The position numbers and the translations under genes were made by a program. Below the pieces are notes generated by a model. The model ran no database searches. It was not told where the DNA came from and worked only from the letters and a program-made list of their open reading frames with translations. DNA of 64,000 bases from Hsuehochloa calcarea (lineage: Eukaryota > Streptophyta > Magnoliopsida > Poales > Poaceae), in contig CM070594.1 of assembly GCA_036346395.1 (NCBI GenBank), forward strand, positions 31,963,385 to 32,027,384, written 5' to 3'. Below, piece after piece: positions 1 to 10,209 of the stretch (its first letter is position 1; the number at the start of each line of letters is the position of its first letter).

Positions 1-1252
1 AGGAGATAATTATTACGAGATTGACAAACACAGGGATCGTTAGTCTAGAAGCAATCAATAGTCGCATATGATGGCATACGTAGAATGCGCATAGGTGATC
101 TCGTTTTTCTTGGCGGACCTTTGCAAAAATAGAATTACATATATATGTCGGTCGATTCGAGGCGCAATATTACGGAGTATGATATATGATTATTGTGTTG
201 TAGCGTCTGGAAATCGCATCCCGTGAGTCGGTGTGGCGCTCGTTCCTTGTATAAACCTCCCTCGGCAACATAGCCAATGAGCGCCCTACATGATTCAAAA
301 AGTTATCCTTGTCCATTTAAAGCGAAGGAAGACTACAATAGAGTTATGTGCGGAGGAAATGAACATACATCGAGTATTCCTTTAAGAATGGTGAAGTCGT
401 GATTTTTGTTGAGTCTGAGAATCAAGGTACAATACCATGTTCCTCTTTGGCACAAGAATCGGAAGAATCGATGGAACCTACTCGTGTATGTCGCTATAGT
501 CATAAACCTATGTTGAAAGCGTAATTTGTATAGCAAATATTGAAGCACTTACTTCGGTTGTAGGGCACCATTATGTACTCCAATGCGTTACGAGCAAGCA
601 ATCCCATTTTATGTAATTCTCAGCGTAGGATGCGTCTTGGTTGATTGTTTTCTCGAGACCACGTGTGGGTCGAGGAAACCCACCGGTTCTTTGATTCGAC
701 GAGACACGTTTCATAATGTATCTGTACATAAGCAATGAGTTATGATATTTATCGGTATCACGTGAGTGTAGAAATTGATTGCACACACTTACAGTGTCCA
801 GCATCGTAGAAGTGAGGCGTTAAGGGCAGTTAGGTTGTATAAGTCAAATAAGTCTTCGATGCCCACGACGAAGTGGCCAGGCTCGTGGAGAAAATGCTCC
901 CTCCGTATGTGGCGATGATTCCAAGATGACCCCCTTCGCTCGGTCTTGCGCAAGTACCAATCATGCAAAGCTTGACAAGCTACTCCTGAGCTCTTTAGTT
1001 CTGCGCCGGAGACCAACGGACTTCCGAGTGAGTATCTGACGGGGTTGGGAGGTACCTTAATGTTCTTCGATTTCGATTTCTCCTTAACCAGGCGGCTAAG
1101 GGACGTCTTCCCGTGAGACGCCTCAGGGACCGATATGGTGACACGCTTTTCTTGTCCCTTTGTCGTCTTCTCGACGGGAAGCGATGTGGCGGCCTTCTGA
1201 AGCTTTGGTTGAGGCGGACTCATCGAGGGTCCTATTGGAGAGGCAGGGTCCT
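1..1252 (-). pseudogene. CACTA transposon ORF2, 3' part (Ulp1-adjacent region), left half of a split gene
   Basis: A minus-strand frame at 789-1252 encodes a proline- and lysine-rich linker. It then has a conserved block with LGSPLVSGAEL, LHDWYLRKTE, RREHFLHEPGHFVVG, LFDLYNLTALN and LLRCWTL. This order (leucine/tryptophan helix, H-F, then a short hydrophobic run ending RCW-L) is the stretch that precedes the Ulp1-like cysteine protease in the second ORF of grass CACTA (En/Spm) elements. Below position 789 the frame breaks. A short run with CQRGTWYC near 450-430 could be a decayed piece of the protease, but I cannot show a full Cys-His pair. The 5' half of the gene lies at 13439-14956, on the other side of element A. 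The element end is not visible at the left edge, so it lies outside the window. Recognition of the conserved block is good; the protease assignment is inference. Confidence 0.7.
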
Positions 1253-4200
1253 TGTAACATCCCAATTTTCAGAGCTTTAAAAATCTTTTAATAATGTTAG
1301 TAAGAAAATTCTCCATTTGGATTTATTTGAATATTAATTTAAAAATCTCAATATGGACTTTAAGGACAAATTGATTTAATGTGCTTAATCCCAACATCAA
1401 CAATTGTCAAAACTATTTTATTTAGATTATATATGCTTGGATATATTTTATAGAATTTTCTGGAATTTTTCCAAAGTCATTTGCTATTTTCTAATTGCTA
1501 TTTGCATTTTCTGGATTTATTAAAAAGAAAAATCTATTTTAAATCCTTGAACGATCTTGGGCGAAGCCCAACACTATTCAGCCCGCTCACTCCCGGTAGT
1601 TGGATCAAGATCGCCCATTGCCTTCGCCCATGAGTTCGCCCGCTTTGCCCATTGGATCTTCGCCGCGTGTCCCTTTCGGTCGATCCGCGCTCATTTCGCC
1701 GCGCCTCGCTCTCTCGCCGGTGGGACCACCACCGAGTCGTCGTCTCGTGTTGTCTTCTTCTTCCTCGCGCGCGCCGAAGTTCGCCATTCTTTGGAGCTTC
1801 AAGTTTATCAAACAAAACCGTATTCGTTCTCGATTCTTGCGCCGACCCGCCAAATCGTGTCTTGGTTATTTCTTACCCGTTCCAAACCAAATCAAAACCG
1901 AATCGGTTTCAATCTCGAGAATCATGGAATTCAAAAACCGGTCGTTTGGACCCGATTTGGGATTTCAAACCGGCGCCCGGGCCTATAAATACCTCCTTAG
2001 CACCGCCGGACCTCCATAAGCCAAAGCCGCCACTCTCGTCGCTTCGATCGCCCTAGCGCCGCCGCATTTCGAGTTTTAGGGTTTCGGCCGAGTTTCTTCT
2101 CCGGTGAATTGCGCCGCCGTCTTCGTCGCCCTTGCCTCGCCGACTGCACCATCGTGATCAGCAAGTCTCAGGCTACCTCGTGCGCACCTCCTCGTCGCCG
2201 GAGCATCGCCGGAGCTTCCGTCCGACAAACCCGAGTCTTCGCCGCCGCTTCTTCCTCGCCGCCGGCCATCTCCGTTAACCCCAGGTGCTCAAACCAGTGC
2301 CATCAGGTGCGCAATAATCCCCCTCTACGTTGGCACCACTCACCGCCGGCGAGTCGCCGCCGTTCGCCGTTGCCATTGGTTCCCGAGCCACCGCCGCCGT
2401 CGATCTGATGTGGCAGCCCGCGTCAGCGTCCACCTCAGCCCAAGTGCGTGCGTGTCAGCCTCGTTGGCGCCGCGTCAGTGCCACCCGCACGCGGGTGCAC
2501 CACCTCACCGACCGGATCAAAGGCTCGGTGGATTTGGTCACGCGTGAGCCGTGCCAGCAGCGATGGGTCCACATGTCGATTTCTTTTAAATATATTTCTT
2601 TTTCCAGAAATTCTCGGCTGACGCAAGCATTGCACAATAATTCGATTTTCCTTTATAAAAATAATTCGGGAAATTCAAGAAAATCCAAATTAGGGTTTAA
2701 TTGATTTTCAAATCTTCCAAAGCCCATATCTTTTGCATCCGAAGTCCAATTGAGCCCATTCAAATTTGTAAATTCATATAAAATTAAGATATATTTAATG
2801 GTGAATTTTATTTGAATTTTTCGAGTTGTTTTGCCTCTGTTATTTATTTATTTTGTTTCTTTTGTCTCGTTCATGAGTAGACGTCGATACTTGGGAATTT
2901 TGCGAAGAAGGAGCACATCAAGACCAAGACCAATATCTAGATCTATTCCGAGGCAAGTTATACCTTTGATCATTTTGAACCCAGTTTTCAAAATACTTTG
3001 TTTCAATATATTGCATTCTATTTCAAGTATTTATTTAAATGCTTTTGGGTGTAGTTATTAATCCAAATTGTTATGCCACCTTGTCTATTGTATGCCATGA
3101 TCTTTTGTCACGCTAGGTTGGTTAATTATTAGTTGGTATTATCGTAGCACCAACGTGGGTTGGTTAGATACGATTAGGCGCTTAGCCATGCCACGAGTCA
3201 TCAATTCATGTGAGAGTTGCAATTATAAACTTGACTAAGTGATTATGGGCGTGTGATGAAACTGTGTGTCTTGTGTGCTATTACTCGTTGATGGCATGTG
3301 TTGCATTTAATCAACGAGGTGGGAAAATATTTAGGACCGAGGCAAGTGGTGGATTCGTGTGAATGGTGGGTGTGTGCTTATTAAACTTTGTGATTTGGGT
3401 TAAAGCTGGAAGTCTTGCCTTGGTCAATTAAGGACTTAACTTTGTGCGCCATTGAACTGGGCCTTCTTGTCGACCACATGCCTAGTATGGGTGGGCGACT
3501 TAGTAAGTTATGGAATCTTGACATTGACAACTCAGGTTGTATTTAAGGCATGTGATGGGTGGAGGTGTGATATGTCACATCGCGGGACGATTCATTGCAT
3601 CCACGTCCAATGGTGTGTGTCGTTCCAAAAGTGTGTGTACAAATTGACGGCGATAAAGCACACCAGAGTGTCATTGTTTGAGATGAAGTTTCGAAAGGTT
3701 TTGTTATGGTCGGTGATCGCTACACCGATTGTATCGTGTGGGTAAAGTGTACAACCTCAGAGTGTTTAATCAATCTATTCGAATAGCCGCGTCCTCGGTT
3801 ATGGACATGCTCGGAATTTCACACGAGGGTAGATTTTCATAAAACAAATGGGAAGAGTCGGTGTGTGAGATAACTTGCATTTGTGTGAATAACTTGACTA
3901 GACTGTGTGTCCTTTGTGAAATCAATTGTTAACTTATTATTGTCTATTTGTTTTGAATCATGTTTTCAATCTATTATTTGTATTCAATTGCAAATGTTGC
4001 ATTTTCGCAAAATAACCACGAAGCCATTCCTTTGGAATAAGCCATCATGTATAAATGCATTACGTGGTATGACTTGCGAGTACGGTGTGTACTCACTCTT
4101 GCTAAACAAATCAACGAAGTGGAGGAGTCGTGCTTTGCTTTTGAAGAAGAGTTCTACGAAGGTTGAGCGTTAGGGTCTTGATCGATCGGTTGCTGTGGTA

Positions 4201-4451
4201 AATTGATGGGAGCCACGGAGTTTATTTCGTTTCATTGCAGTTTATTCTTTATTGTCGACCTTGCATGGCTTAATAAATGTAAACTCGACCATAAGGTCCC
4301 AACGATTATTTGTTATTTAAAGTACTTGTTTATTCTTATATTCGTTGTATGGATGTGATATTTCATCAATGTTGACCTTTGTGTGCACTAGCGTGATCTG
4401 GACTAGTGCGAGAATACACAGAGGGTCGATTTACATATTTGGGTCCCGACG
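1253..4451 (+). repeat. 5' LTR of element A
   Basis: About 3.2 kb, matched along its length by 10210-13438. It holds an AT-rich start, a GC-rich middle (1560-2560) with a TATA box TATAAATA at 1984-1991 (the likely RNA start lies just downstream), and an AT-rich 3' part. The AT-rich parts of the two copies are almost identical. The GC-rich middle differs mainly by small insertions and deletions. Open frames seen on both strands inside this LTR also occur, differently broken, in the 3' copy and are not treated as genes. Confidence 0.92.
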
Positions 4452-4455
4452 GAGG

Positions 4456-4468
4456 TGGTATCGAGCCA
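4456..4468 (+). other. Primer binding site of element A (initiator tRNA-Met), one base short
   Basis: TGGTATCGAGCCA lies four bases after the LTR end. The canonical site complementary to the 3' end of plant initiator tRNA-Met is TGGTATCAGAGCCA, so one A is missing after TATC. The same change occurs in the unrelated gag-only element (38593 onward), whereas element B keeps the full site. Confidence 0.85.
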
Positions 4469-4670
4469 TCTTGTAGGTCTTGACCCTAGTTAGATTGGCC
4501 GTTCTTAGTGAGTCCAAACTATTTTCTAAAGCAAAATTAACTTACAAGATTAATTGAACTCCTTAACTCATCTCATGTCTCTCTTGACTCAACTATTCTT
4601 TGAAATTCTTTCTCTCCCATTGTTTTAAAGTTGTTTTCATATCCTTGTCCATCTTGACGGATGCCTCGTC

Positions 4671-5402
4671 TTGAGTTATGGAGAGCGCAAGGGAGGACTT
4701 GCCGCCGAGCTTTGGAAGTTGCTACAAGTACTTGGAGGGTTCGATCGTCCATTGTACCGTGGCAGTACTTGGGTTGTGAACGGTCGAGATCGTGGAGTGA
4801 TCTGCCATTTGACTGTCTACGCCAGGAAGAACACCAAGGCGAGCAAACCACTAAACATCTCAGCTCGAAGGAGTATTTGGATTGAAGCAATCCAGGAGTC
4901 TTCGCGCCTTGCCATCCTGAGGATCTGCAACATCTACTCTCGAGAGCTTCGTGACACAGTTTTCTGTTATCATCCCCGCACTTCCGACGTGGATCTTGCT
5001 GCACGTTTTCCGTCTACGAAAGGAGAAGACAACGCCACCGTTGTGCATCTTGCCCAGTTCGCCGCTGCTCAGGAAGAATCGTTGGAGTTAGCCGCTACAG
5101 AGCTGGAGTGTGCCTACGAGACTCTTCAGAGAGCTGAAGAAAGGATCGCCATACTGGAAGAAACTCTTTATGGACGACACGATCACGAAGAAGACACTGA
5201 AGAGGAAGACCCAGAGGAAACTGATAGACCGGCAGAACCAGAAGAGAGCAGAGAGAAAGAGAGCGGAGGAACCGGCCCTTTGCACGGGGACACTGCTCTG
5301 TTGCACCATCCCCGGGACATCAGGATCAGTTTGCGAGGATGCCAGCTCACTTTCAGGTCTACAGTAGGCGGGAGCACCGTCAAGCCTACAGAGGCTATTT
5401 AA
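4671..5402 (+). CDS. Extra ORF between primer site and gag in element A (uncharacterised, coiled-coil)
   Basis: An open frame of 243 residues precedes gag. The N-terminal 100 residues form a compact globular-looking region with GFDRPLYRGSTWV, VICHLTVYARK, AIQESSRLAILRIC and SRELRDTVFCYHPR. The middle (about 120-165) is a Leu/Ala/Glu-rich heptad stretch likely to form a coiled coil. The C-terminal third is very acidic and Glu/Pro-rich. I recognise this as the kind of accessory ORF found upstream of gag in grass chromovirus elements; its function is unknown. A slightly earlier ATG at 4661 in another frame opens with PRLELWRAQ, so the true start may lie there followed by a frameshift. No catalytic motif is visible. 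It is unlike gag, which follows at about 5660. Confidence 0.6.
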   Translation: MSYGERKGGLAAELWKLLQVLGGFDRPLYRGSTWVVNGRDRGVICHLTVYARKNTKASKPLNISARRSIWIEAIQESSRLAILRICNIYSRELRDTVFCYHPRTSDVDLAARFPSTKGEDNATVVHLAQFAAAQEESLELAATELECAYETLQRAEERIAILEETLYGRHDHEEDTEEEDPEETDRPAEPEESREKESGGTGPLHGDTALLHHPRDIRISLRGCQLTFRSTVGGSTVKPTEAI

Positions 5403-5659
5403 TCGAGTAGTATGTTCGAGTTGTTTCAGGCTTAGCCAGTATTATGTCTTGAGTCGCCCTTTAGGCGGTAGTTTTGTGTGCTTAAGTTCGTCCTTATTTT
5501 TGTGTGCAAGTATGAGCTGCAAAGGCCTTAGGCATTTGTTGCAAGCCATACTATTATCTTAATCAATATAAGAGTTTCAGTTGAGCTTTCTTAAAATATG
5601 TTGTTGGGTTTTACCTACCCCGATTAGTTCTACACCTTATCTCGTGCTTGCTACCTTAT

Positions 5660-6850
5660 CTAACCCCTGGAGATTCACCAGACGGTTCAGACTCGTCAAG
5701 CTGCTGCAAGTGGTTCCGATACTCCAGTATCAGAAGGACAGGAGCAAACCCCCGCAGAAGCAGTTCCACCACAAGCACCTTCAGTTGATCTACATAATTT
5801 TGGAGCATTCATGACAGCTCAAACCCAGCTGATGTACACCATGATGAACCAGATGCAAGCTATGAATAACCAGAACAACAACAATCAGCATCACAATGGA
5901 GCCTCAGTTGCTCATGGTCATAATTGATCGTCCAAGTTGGCTGAGTTTATGAGAACCCGTCCACCAACTTTCTCTGGACATGTCTCACCAGTAGAGGCTG
6001 ATGATTGGCTTCGTGTCATTGAGAGGAAACTACTGATCACTCAATGCGGCGATCATGAAAAGTTACAGACGCCTCTCACGGATGGAAGGCATTGCCGCGA
6101 ATGGTCGGAAAACTTTGTGCGGCGCATGGGCGCCGCAAGACATTACTTGGGAAGAGTTCACAAGCGCCGCCGCGATATCATGTACCGAAGGAATCATGGA
6201 TCTAAAGAAGGATGAATTTCGTGCTCTCAAGCAAGAAGGAATGTCGATGGCGATTACCTCAACAAGTTCTCACAACTTGCGATATCTTTGCGAAGATGTC
6301 GCCAGCGACAAGGCTCGTCAGTCGTTTTACGAAAGGATTGAACATGGACTTCAAGTCAACTTGATCGCCCACACCTTTCACGATTTTCAAGAGTTGATCA
6401 ACAAGGCTTTGATTCTAGAGGATAAGCGCAAGGAATTGGAAGATCATCGTAGCGCAGAATGGCTCAAGAAGGAAGTCACCAACCCGGTGAGGGCAAGAAT
6501 GATTCCACCGCGGTTTAGCCGTTTTCCACCACGAGTCGCGGACCACCGCACCAACTTCGGCACCTCGTCCGGTTGCTCGTAACTTCGCAATCCCTTTTGA
6601 TCAACCCCAATCCGACAAGAACCCACACAATACAACCAGAGTTTGCTTTACCTGTCGTCAGCCAGGGCATTTCGCCAACCGATGTCCGCAGAATGGGACT
6701 ATCACTCCAGTACGCTTCAACCTTGGGAATACACCAGCCAAGACACCAGTACAAGGCAACCATCAAGAAACTTCTCAAGCTACTGGTCAATCCGGAGGAG
6801 CACCGCCATCAGTGGTCAGAGGCCGTGTCAACCACGTCACTCTAGAAGAA
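5660..6850 (+). pseudogene. gag of element A (frameshifted)
   Basis: The nucleocapsid precursor is read in pieces. First comes a Gln/Asn-rich N-terminal stretch (5680-5924). A TGA stop follows at 5925-5927, just before the conserved core LAEFMRTRPPTFSGH…EADDWLRVIE (5937-6060). The reading frame then shifts, and the remaining core (6150-6560) contains WEEF, GMSMAIT, YLCEDVASDK and LINKALILEDKRKELE. A CCHC zinc knuckle, CFTCRQPGHFANRC, lies at 6644-6685. Its frame (2) differs from that of the following protease (1). Gag normally packages the RNA in virus-like particles; with at least two frameshifts and a stop this copy cannot make an intact one as read. Confidence 0.85.
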
Positions 6851-8067
6851 CCCAAGAAGCACCTGACGTTGTACTGGGTAAGTTCCTAGTAAATTCAGTA
6901 CCTGCATCAGTTCTGTTTGATTCTGGAGCTTCACATTCGTTTGTTTCTGGAATTTTTGCAACTAAGAACAAATTGGAAGTTATGCATCTTAAGCATACTC
7001 TGTTAGTCCAGTCGCCTGGAGCAGAGCTAAGTTCTAAAGTTGGATGTTTAGGAGCTAGGTTACTCATAGCTGGAGTTGAGTTTCTAGCCAACCTAATAGT
7101 TCTAGACACTCAGACCATAGATGTTATCCTTGGTATGGATTGGTTATCCAAACACAAAGCAGTGCTAGATTGTGGCCGAAGAGCCGTAACAATAGGGGAT
7201 ACCACTGGAAAGAAAGTAGAATTTCTAGCCACCTCAGTACGTGATGGACATTTGGTAGTCGACAGTCTGAAGACAGTTTCCTTAGAAGATGTACCTGTAG
7301 TCAGAGATTATCCGGACGTATTTCCAGAAGAATTACCAGGAATGCCACCGGACCGTGACATTGAGTTTGTCATCGATCTAGTGCCAGGAATAGCACCAAT
7401 TTCCAAGAGACCCTATCGGATGCCAGTCGATGAACTTGTGGAAATGAAGAAGCAGATAGAAGAACTCCTGGAGAAAGGTTTTGTAAGACCTAGTTCGTCG
7501 CCATGGGGAGCACCAGTTTTGTTTGTCAAGAAGAAAGATGGAAGCATGAGAATGTGTATTGATTATCGTTCTCTCAACGAAGTCACCATCAAGAACAAGT
7601 ACCCATTGCCCAGAATTGATGATTTGTTCGACCAGATGAAAGGAGCCGGAGTATTCTCCAAGATCGATCTACGATCAGGTTACCATCAGTTGAAGATTTG
7701 TCCTAAGGATGTACCAAAGACCGCTTTCTCAACCCGGTATGGACATTATGAATTTCTAGTCATGTCTTTTGGATTGACTAATGCCCCTGCCTATTTCATG
7801 AACATGATGAACAAAGTATTCATGGAATATTTGGATAAGTTCGTGGTAGTATTCATTGATGATATTTTGGTATACTCAAAGTCCGAAGAAGAACATGCAG
7901 ACCATTTGAGATTATTCCTAGAGAAGCTCAGAGAACATCAGCTGTATGCCAATTTCATCAAGTGTGACTTTTGGAAGAAGAAAGTTGATTTTCTCGGTCA
8001 TGTGATGACAGCCGAAGGAGTAGCAGTTGACCCCGGAAAGGTTAAAGCTGTAATGAATTGGGAGTAG
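6643..8067 (+). pseudogene. Protease and reverse transcriptase of element A (stop at 8065)
   Basis: A frame of 474 codons. The aspartic protease active site LFDSGASHSF is at residues 91-100 (the Asp codon starts at 6919), and VILGMDWLSKH follows about 70 residues later. The reverse transcriptase has SPWGAPVLFVKKKDGS, CIDYRSLN, NKYPLPRIDDL, FSKIDLRSGYHQ, SFGLTNAPAYF and the catalytic VVFIDDILVYSK, then FLGHVMTAEG. The first ATG is only the edge of the open frame; the real protein would be continuous with gag. The frame ends at TAG 8065-8067, in the context WE-stop-PKTV, where a glutamine codon CAG is expected. The following bases continue the same domain in frame. Confidence 0.92.
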
Positions 8068-8960
8068 CCCAAGACGGTTACCCAAATTCGTAGTTTCTTG
8101 GGAATGGCAGGATACTATCGTCGTTTCATTGAAGGATTCTCAACGATTGCTAAGCCTCTTACGCAATTATTGAAGAAAGAGAAGAAGTACATTTGGACCC
8201 GACTTGTGAAGAGAGTTTTCAAGAATTGAAGAAGCGTCGACTTCATTTGATGCTAGTTTTGCGGATATCGCAAGGATTTTGATATCTATTGTGATGCTTC
8301 GCGTCAAGGATTAGGATGTGTCCTTATGCAAGAAGGAAGAGCATCACTTATGCGTCAAGGCAATTAAGGCCTCATGAAGAGAACTATCCTACCCATGATT
8401 TGGAACTATTTGTAGTAGTACATGCTTTGAAGATTTGGCGTCATTATCTCATCAGTAATCATTGTGAAGTCTACACAGATCATAAGAGCACGAAGTACAT
8501 ATTCACTCGGTCGACTGAATATGAGGCAGAGAAGATGGTGGAATTAATAAAGGATTATAATCTTGGAATCCATTACCATCTGGTAAGGCCAATGTAGTTG
8601 CTGAGATGCACCGAGTCGTAAAAGCTACTGCAATGCTCTGGAAGTAAAAGAAATTTGCCCGGAACTTCAGGAGGAATTCCAGAAGCTACAGTTAGAACTT
8701 GTTTCTGAGGGATTTGTAGCCAGTCTGGAAGTGCAGTCTACTCTGGAGAAGCAGTTCGTGAAGCGCAACCCAAGGATTACGAGTTTCTTGATCTCAAGAA
8801 GAAGATGTTAGAAGGAAAATTTAAAGACTTCACCATAGATAATCGAGAATATCTTGTGGATCAATGGGCGTATCGTATGCAGGATATTGATGGTTTAAGA
8901 CAACCGATTACGAAGGAAGCCCATGACTCTAAGTATTCGATTCACCTAGAAGTACTAAGA
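8068..8960 (+). pseudogene. RNase H region of element A, multiply frameshifted
   Basis: Directly after the TAG, the same frame reads RSFLGMAGYYRRFIEGFS and IAKPLTQLLKKEKKY, the linker between RT and RNase H. The RNase H is then split over frames: FDIYCDASRQGLGCVLMQ near 8279-8335, TYASRQLRPHEENYPTHDLE at 8346-8405, and the HYL…YTDHKS stretch near 8440-8490. Further frame changes follow before the integrase zinc-binding region (HPGETKMYRD-type motif, here degraded near 8940). Residues of the acidic active site (the D of CDAS, E of DLE, D of TDHKS) are present but not in one frame. Confidence 0.82.
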
Positions 8961-10169
8961 TGTATCGGGATGTTAAGAATAAGTTTTGGTGGCCAAACTT
9001 AAAGCGAGACGTCGCAGAGTTCGTTGCCTTATGTGACGTGTGTCAGAAAGTAAAGGCCGAACATCAAAGACCAGCAGGATTGCTACAACCGCTGAAGATA
9101 CCGGAATGGAAATGGGAAGAGATCGGTATGGATTTTATTACCGGTCTACCCAAGACTCAATCAGGTTATGATTCGATTTGGGTAATAGTGGATCGTTTGA
9201 CTAAGGTTGCCCATTTCTTACCAGTCAAAACCACTTATTCAGGAGACCGCTTGGCGGAATTGTATATGTCAAAGATCGTCAGTCTGCACGGTGTGCCTAA
9301 GAAGATAGTGTCAGATCGAGGATCTCAATTCACCTCTCGTTTCTGGCAGAGTCTACATGAAGCCCTGGGGACTCATCTAAATTTCAGTACTGCTTATCAT
9401 CCACAGACATATGGACAGACTGAAAGAGTCAACCAGATATTAGAAGACATGTTGAGAGCCTGTGCCTTAGCTAATGCTACCAGTTGGGATAAGAGTTTAC
9501 CGTATGCCGAATTCTCGTACAACAACAGTTATCAAGCGGTTTGCGAGATGTCACCATTTGAAGCTTTGTATGGTCGTACTGCGAACTCCATTGAATTGGT
9601 CGAAGCAATTTGAGCGCGTAGTGTTCGGGCCAGATATTATTCAGGAAGCCGAAGAACAAGTTGCTATGATCAGAGAGAGGTTAAGGATAGCCCAGTCCAG
9701 GCAAAAGAGTTATGCCGATAATCGTCGTCGTGACCTTAGCTTTGAACCAGAAGATTTTGTGTATCTTCGAGTTACTCTGCTCAGAGGTGTTAAGAGATTC
9801 CACACCAAAGGGAAGCTTGCCCCAAGGTATGTGGGTCCGTTCAAGATTTTGGAACGCCGTGGAGAAGTTGCGTACCAGTTAGAGCTACCACAGTCATTAG
9901 CAGGAGTGCATGATGTCTTTCATGTCTCTCAGCTGAAGAAGTGTCTTCGTGTGCCAGAAGAGCAGACCCCGTTGGAGTCAATTGAACTGAAGGAAGATCT
10001 CACGTACAAAGAGCAGCCTGTCAGAATTTTAGATGTCGTAGAGCGCCGCACCAGAAGTAAGACCGTTCGTTTCTGCAAAGTCCAGTGGAGTAATCACTCA
10101 GAAGGAGAAGCAACGTGGGAACGTGAAGAAGAGTTGAAATCCGAGTTCCCTAGCCTTTTCTCTAGCTAG
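8960..10169 (+). pseudogene. Integrase and chromodomain of element A
   Basis: One frame (8960-9613) carries MYRDVKNKFWWPNLKRDV, CDVCQKVKAEHQRPAGLLQP (the Cys pair of the HHCC finger), and the integrase core with its acidic triad: D in EIGMDFITGLP, D in IVSDRGSQFTS and E in QTERVNQILEDMLR. A frameshift near 9600 moves to a second frame that ends at 10169. That frame reads QKSYADNRRRDL, RYVGPFKILERRGEVAYQL, VFHVSQLKKC and a chromodomain-like end, VRILDVVERRTRSKTVRF…VQWSNHSEGEATWEREEEL. The chromodomain is thought to guide insertion to heterochromatin. Apart from the one frameshift this is the best-kept part of element A. Confidence 0.92.
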
Positions 10170-10195
10170 CCGGAATCTCGGGGACGAGATTCGTT

Positions 10196-10209
10196 TAAGG
10201 GGGGAGGTT
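10196..10209 (+). other. Polypurine tract of element A
   Basis: TAAGGGGGGAGGTT lies immediately before the TG of the 3' LTR at 10210 and 27 bases after the stop of the last frame. This is the expected position of the plus-strand primer. Confidence 0.85.

Noticed and set aside
4661..4885. 74-codon plus-strand frame starting at 4661
   Set aside because: It overlaps the longer accessory ORF in another frame; only its first residues may be the true N-terminus before a frameshift.
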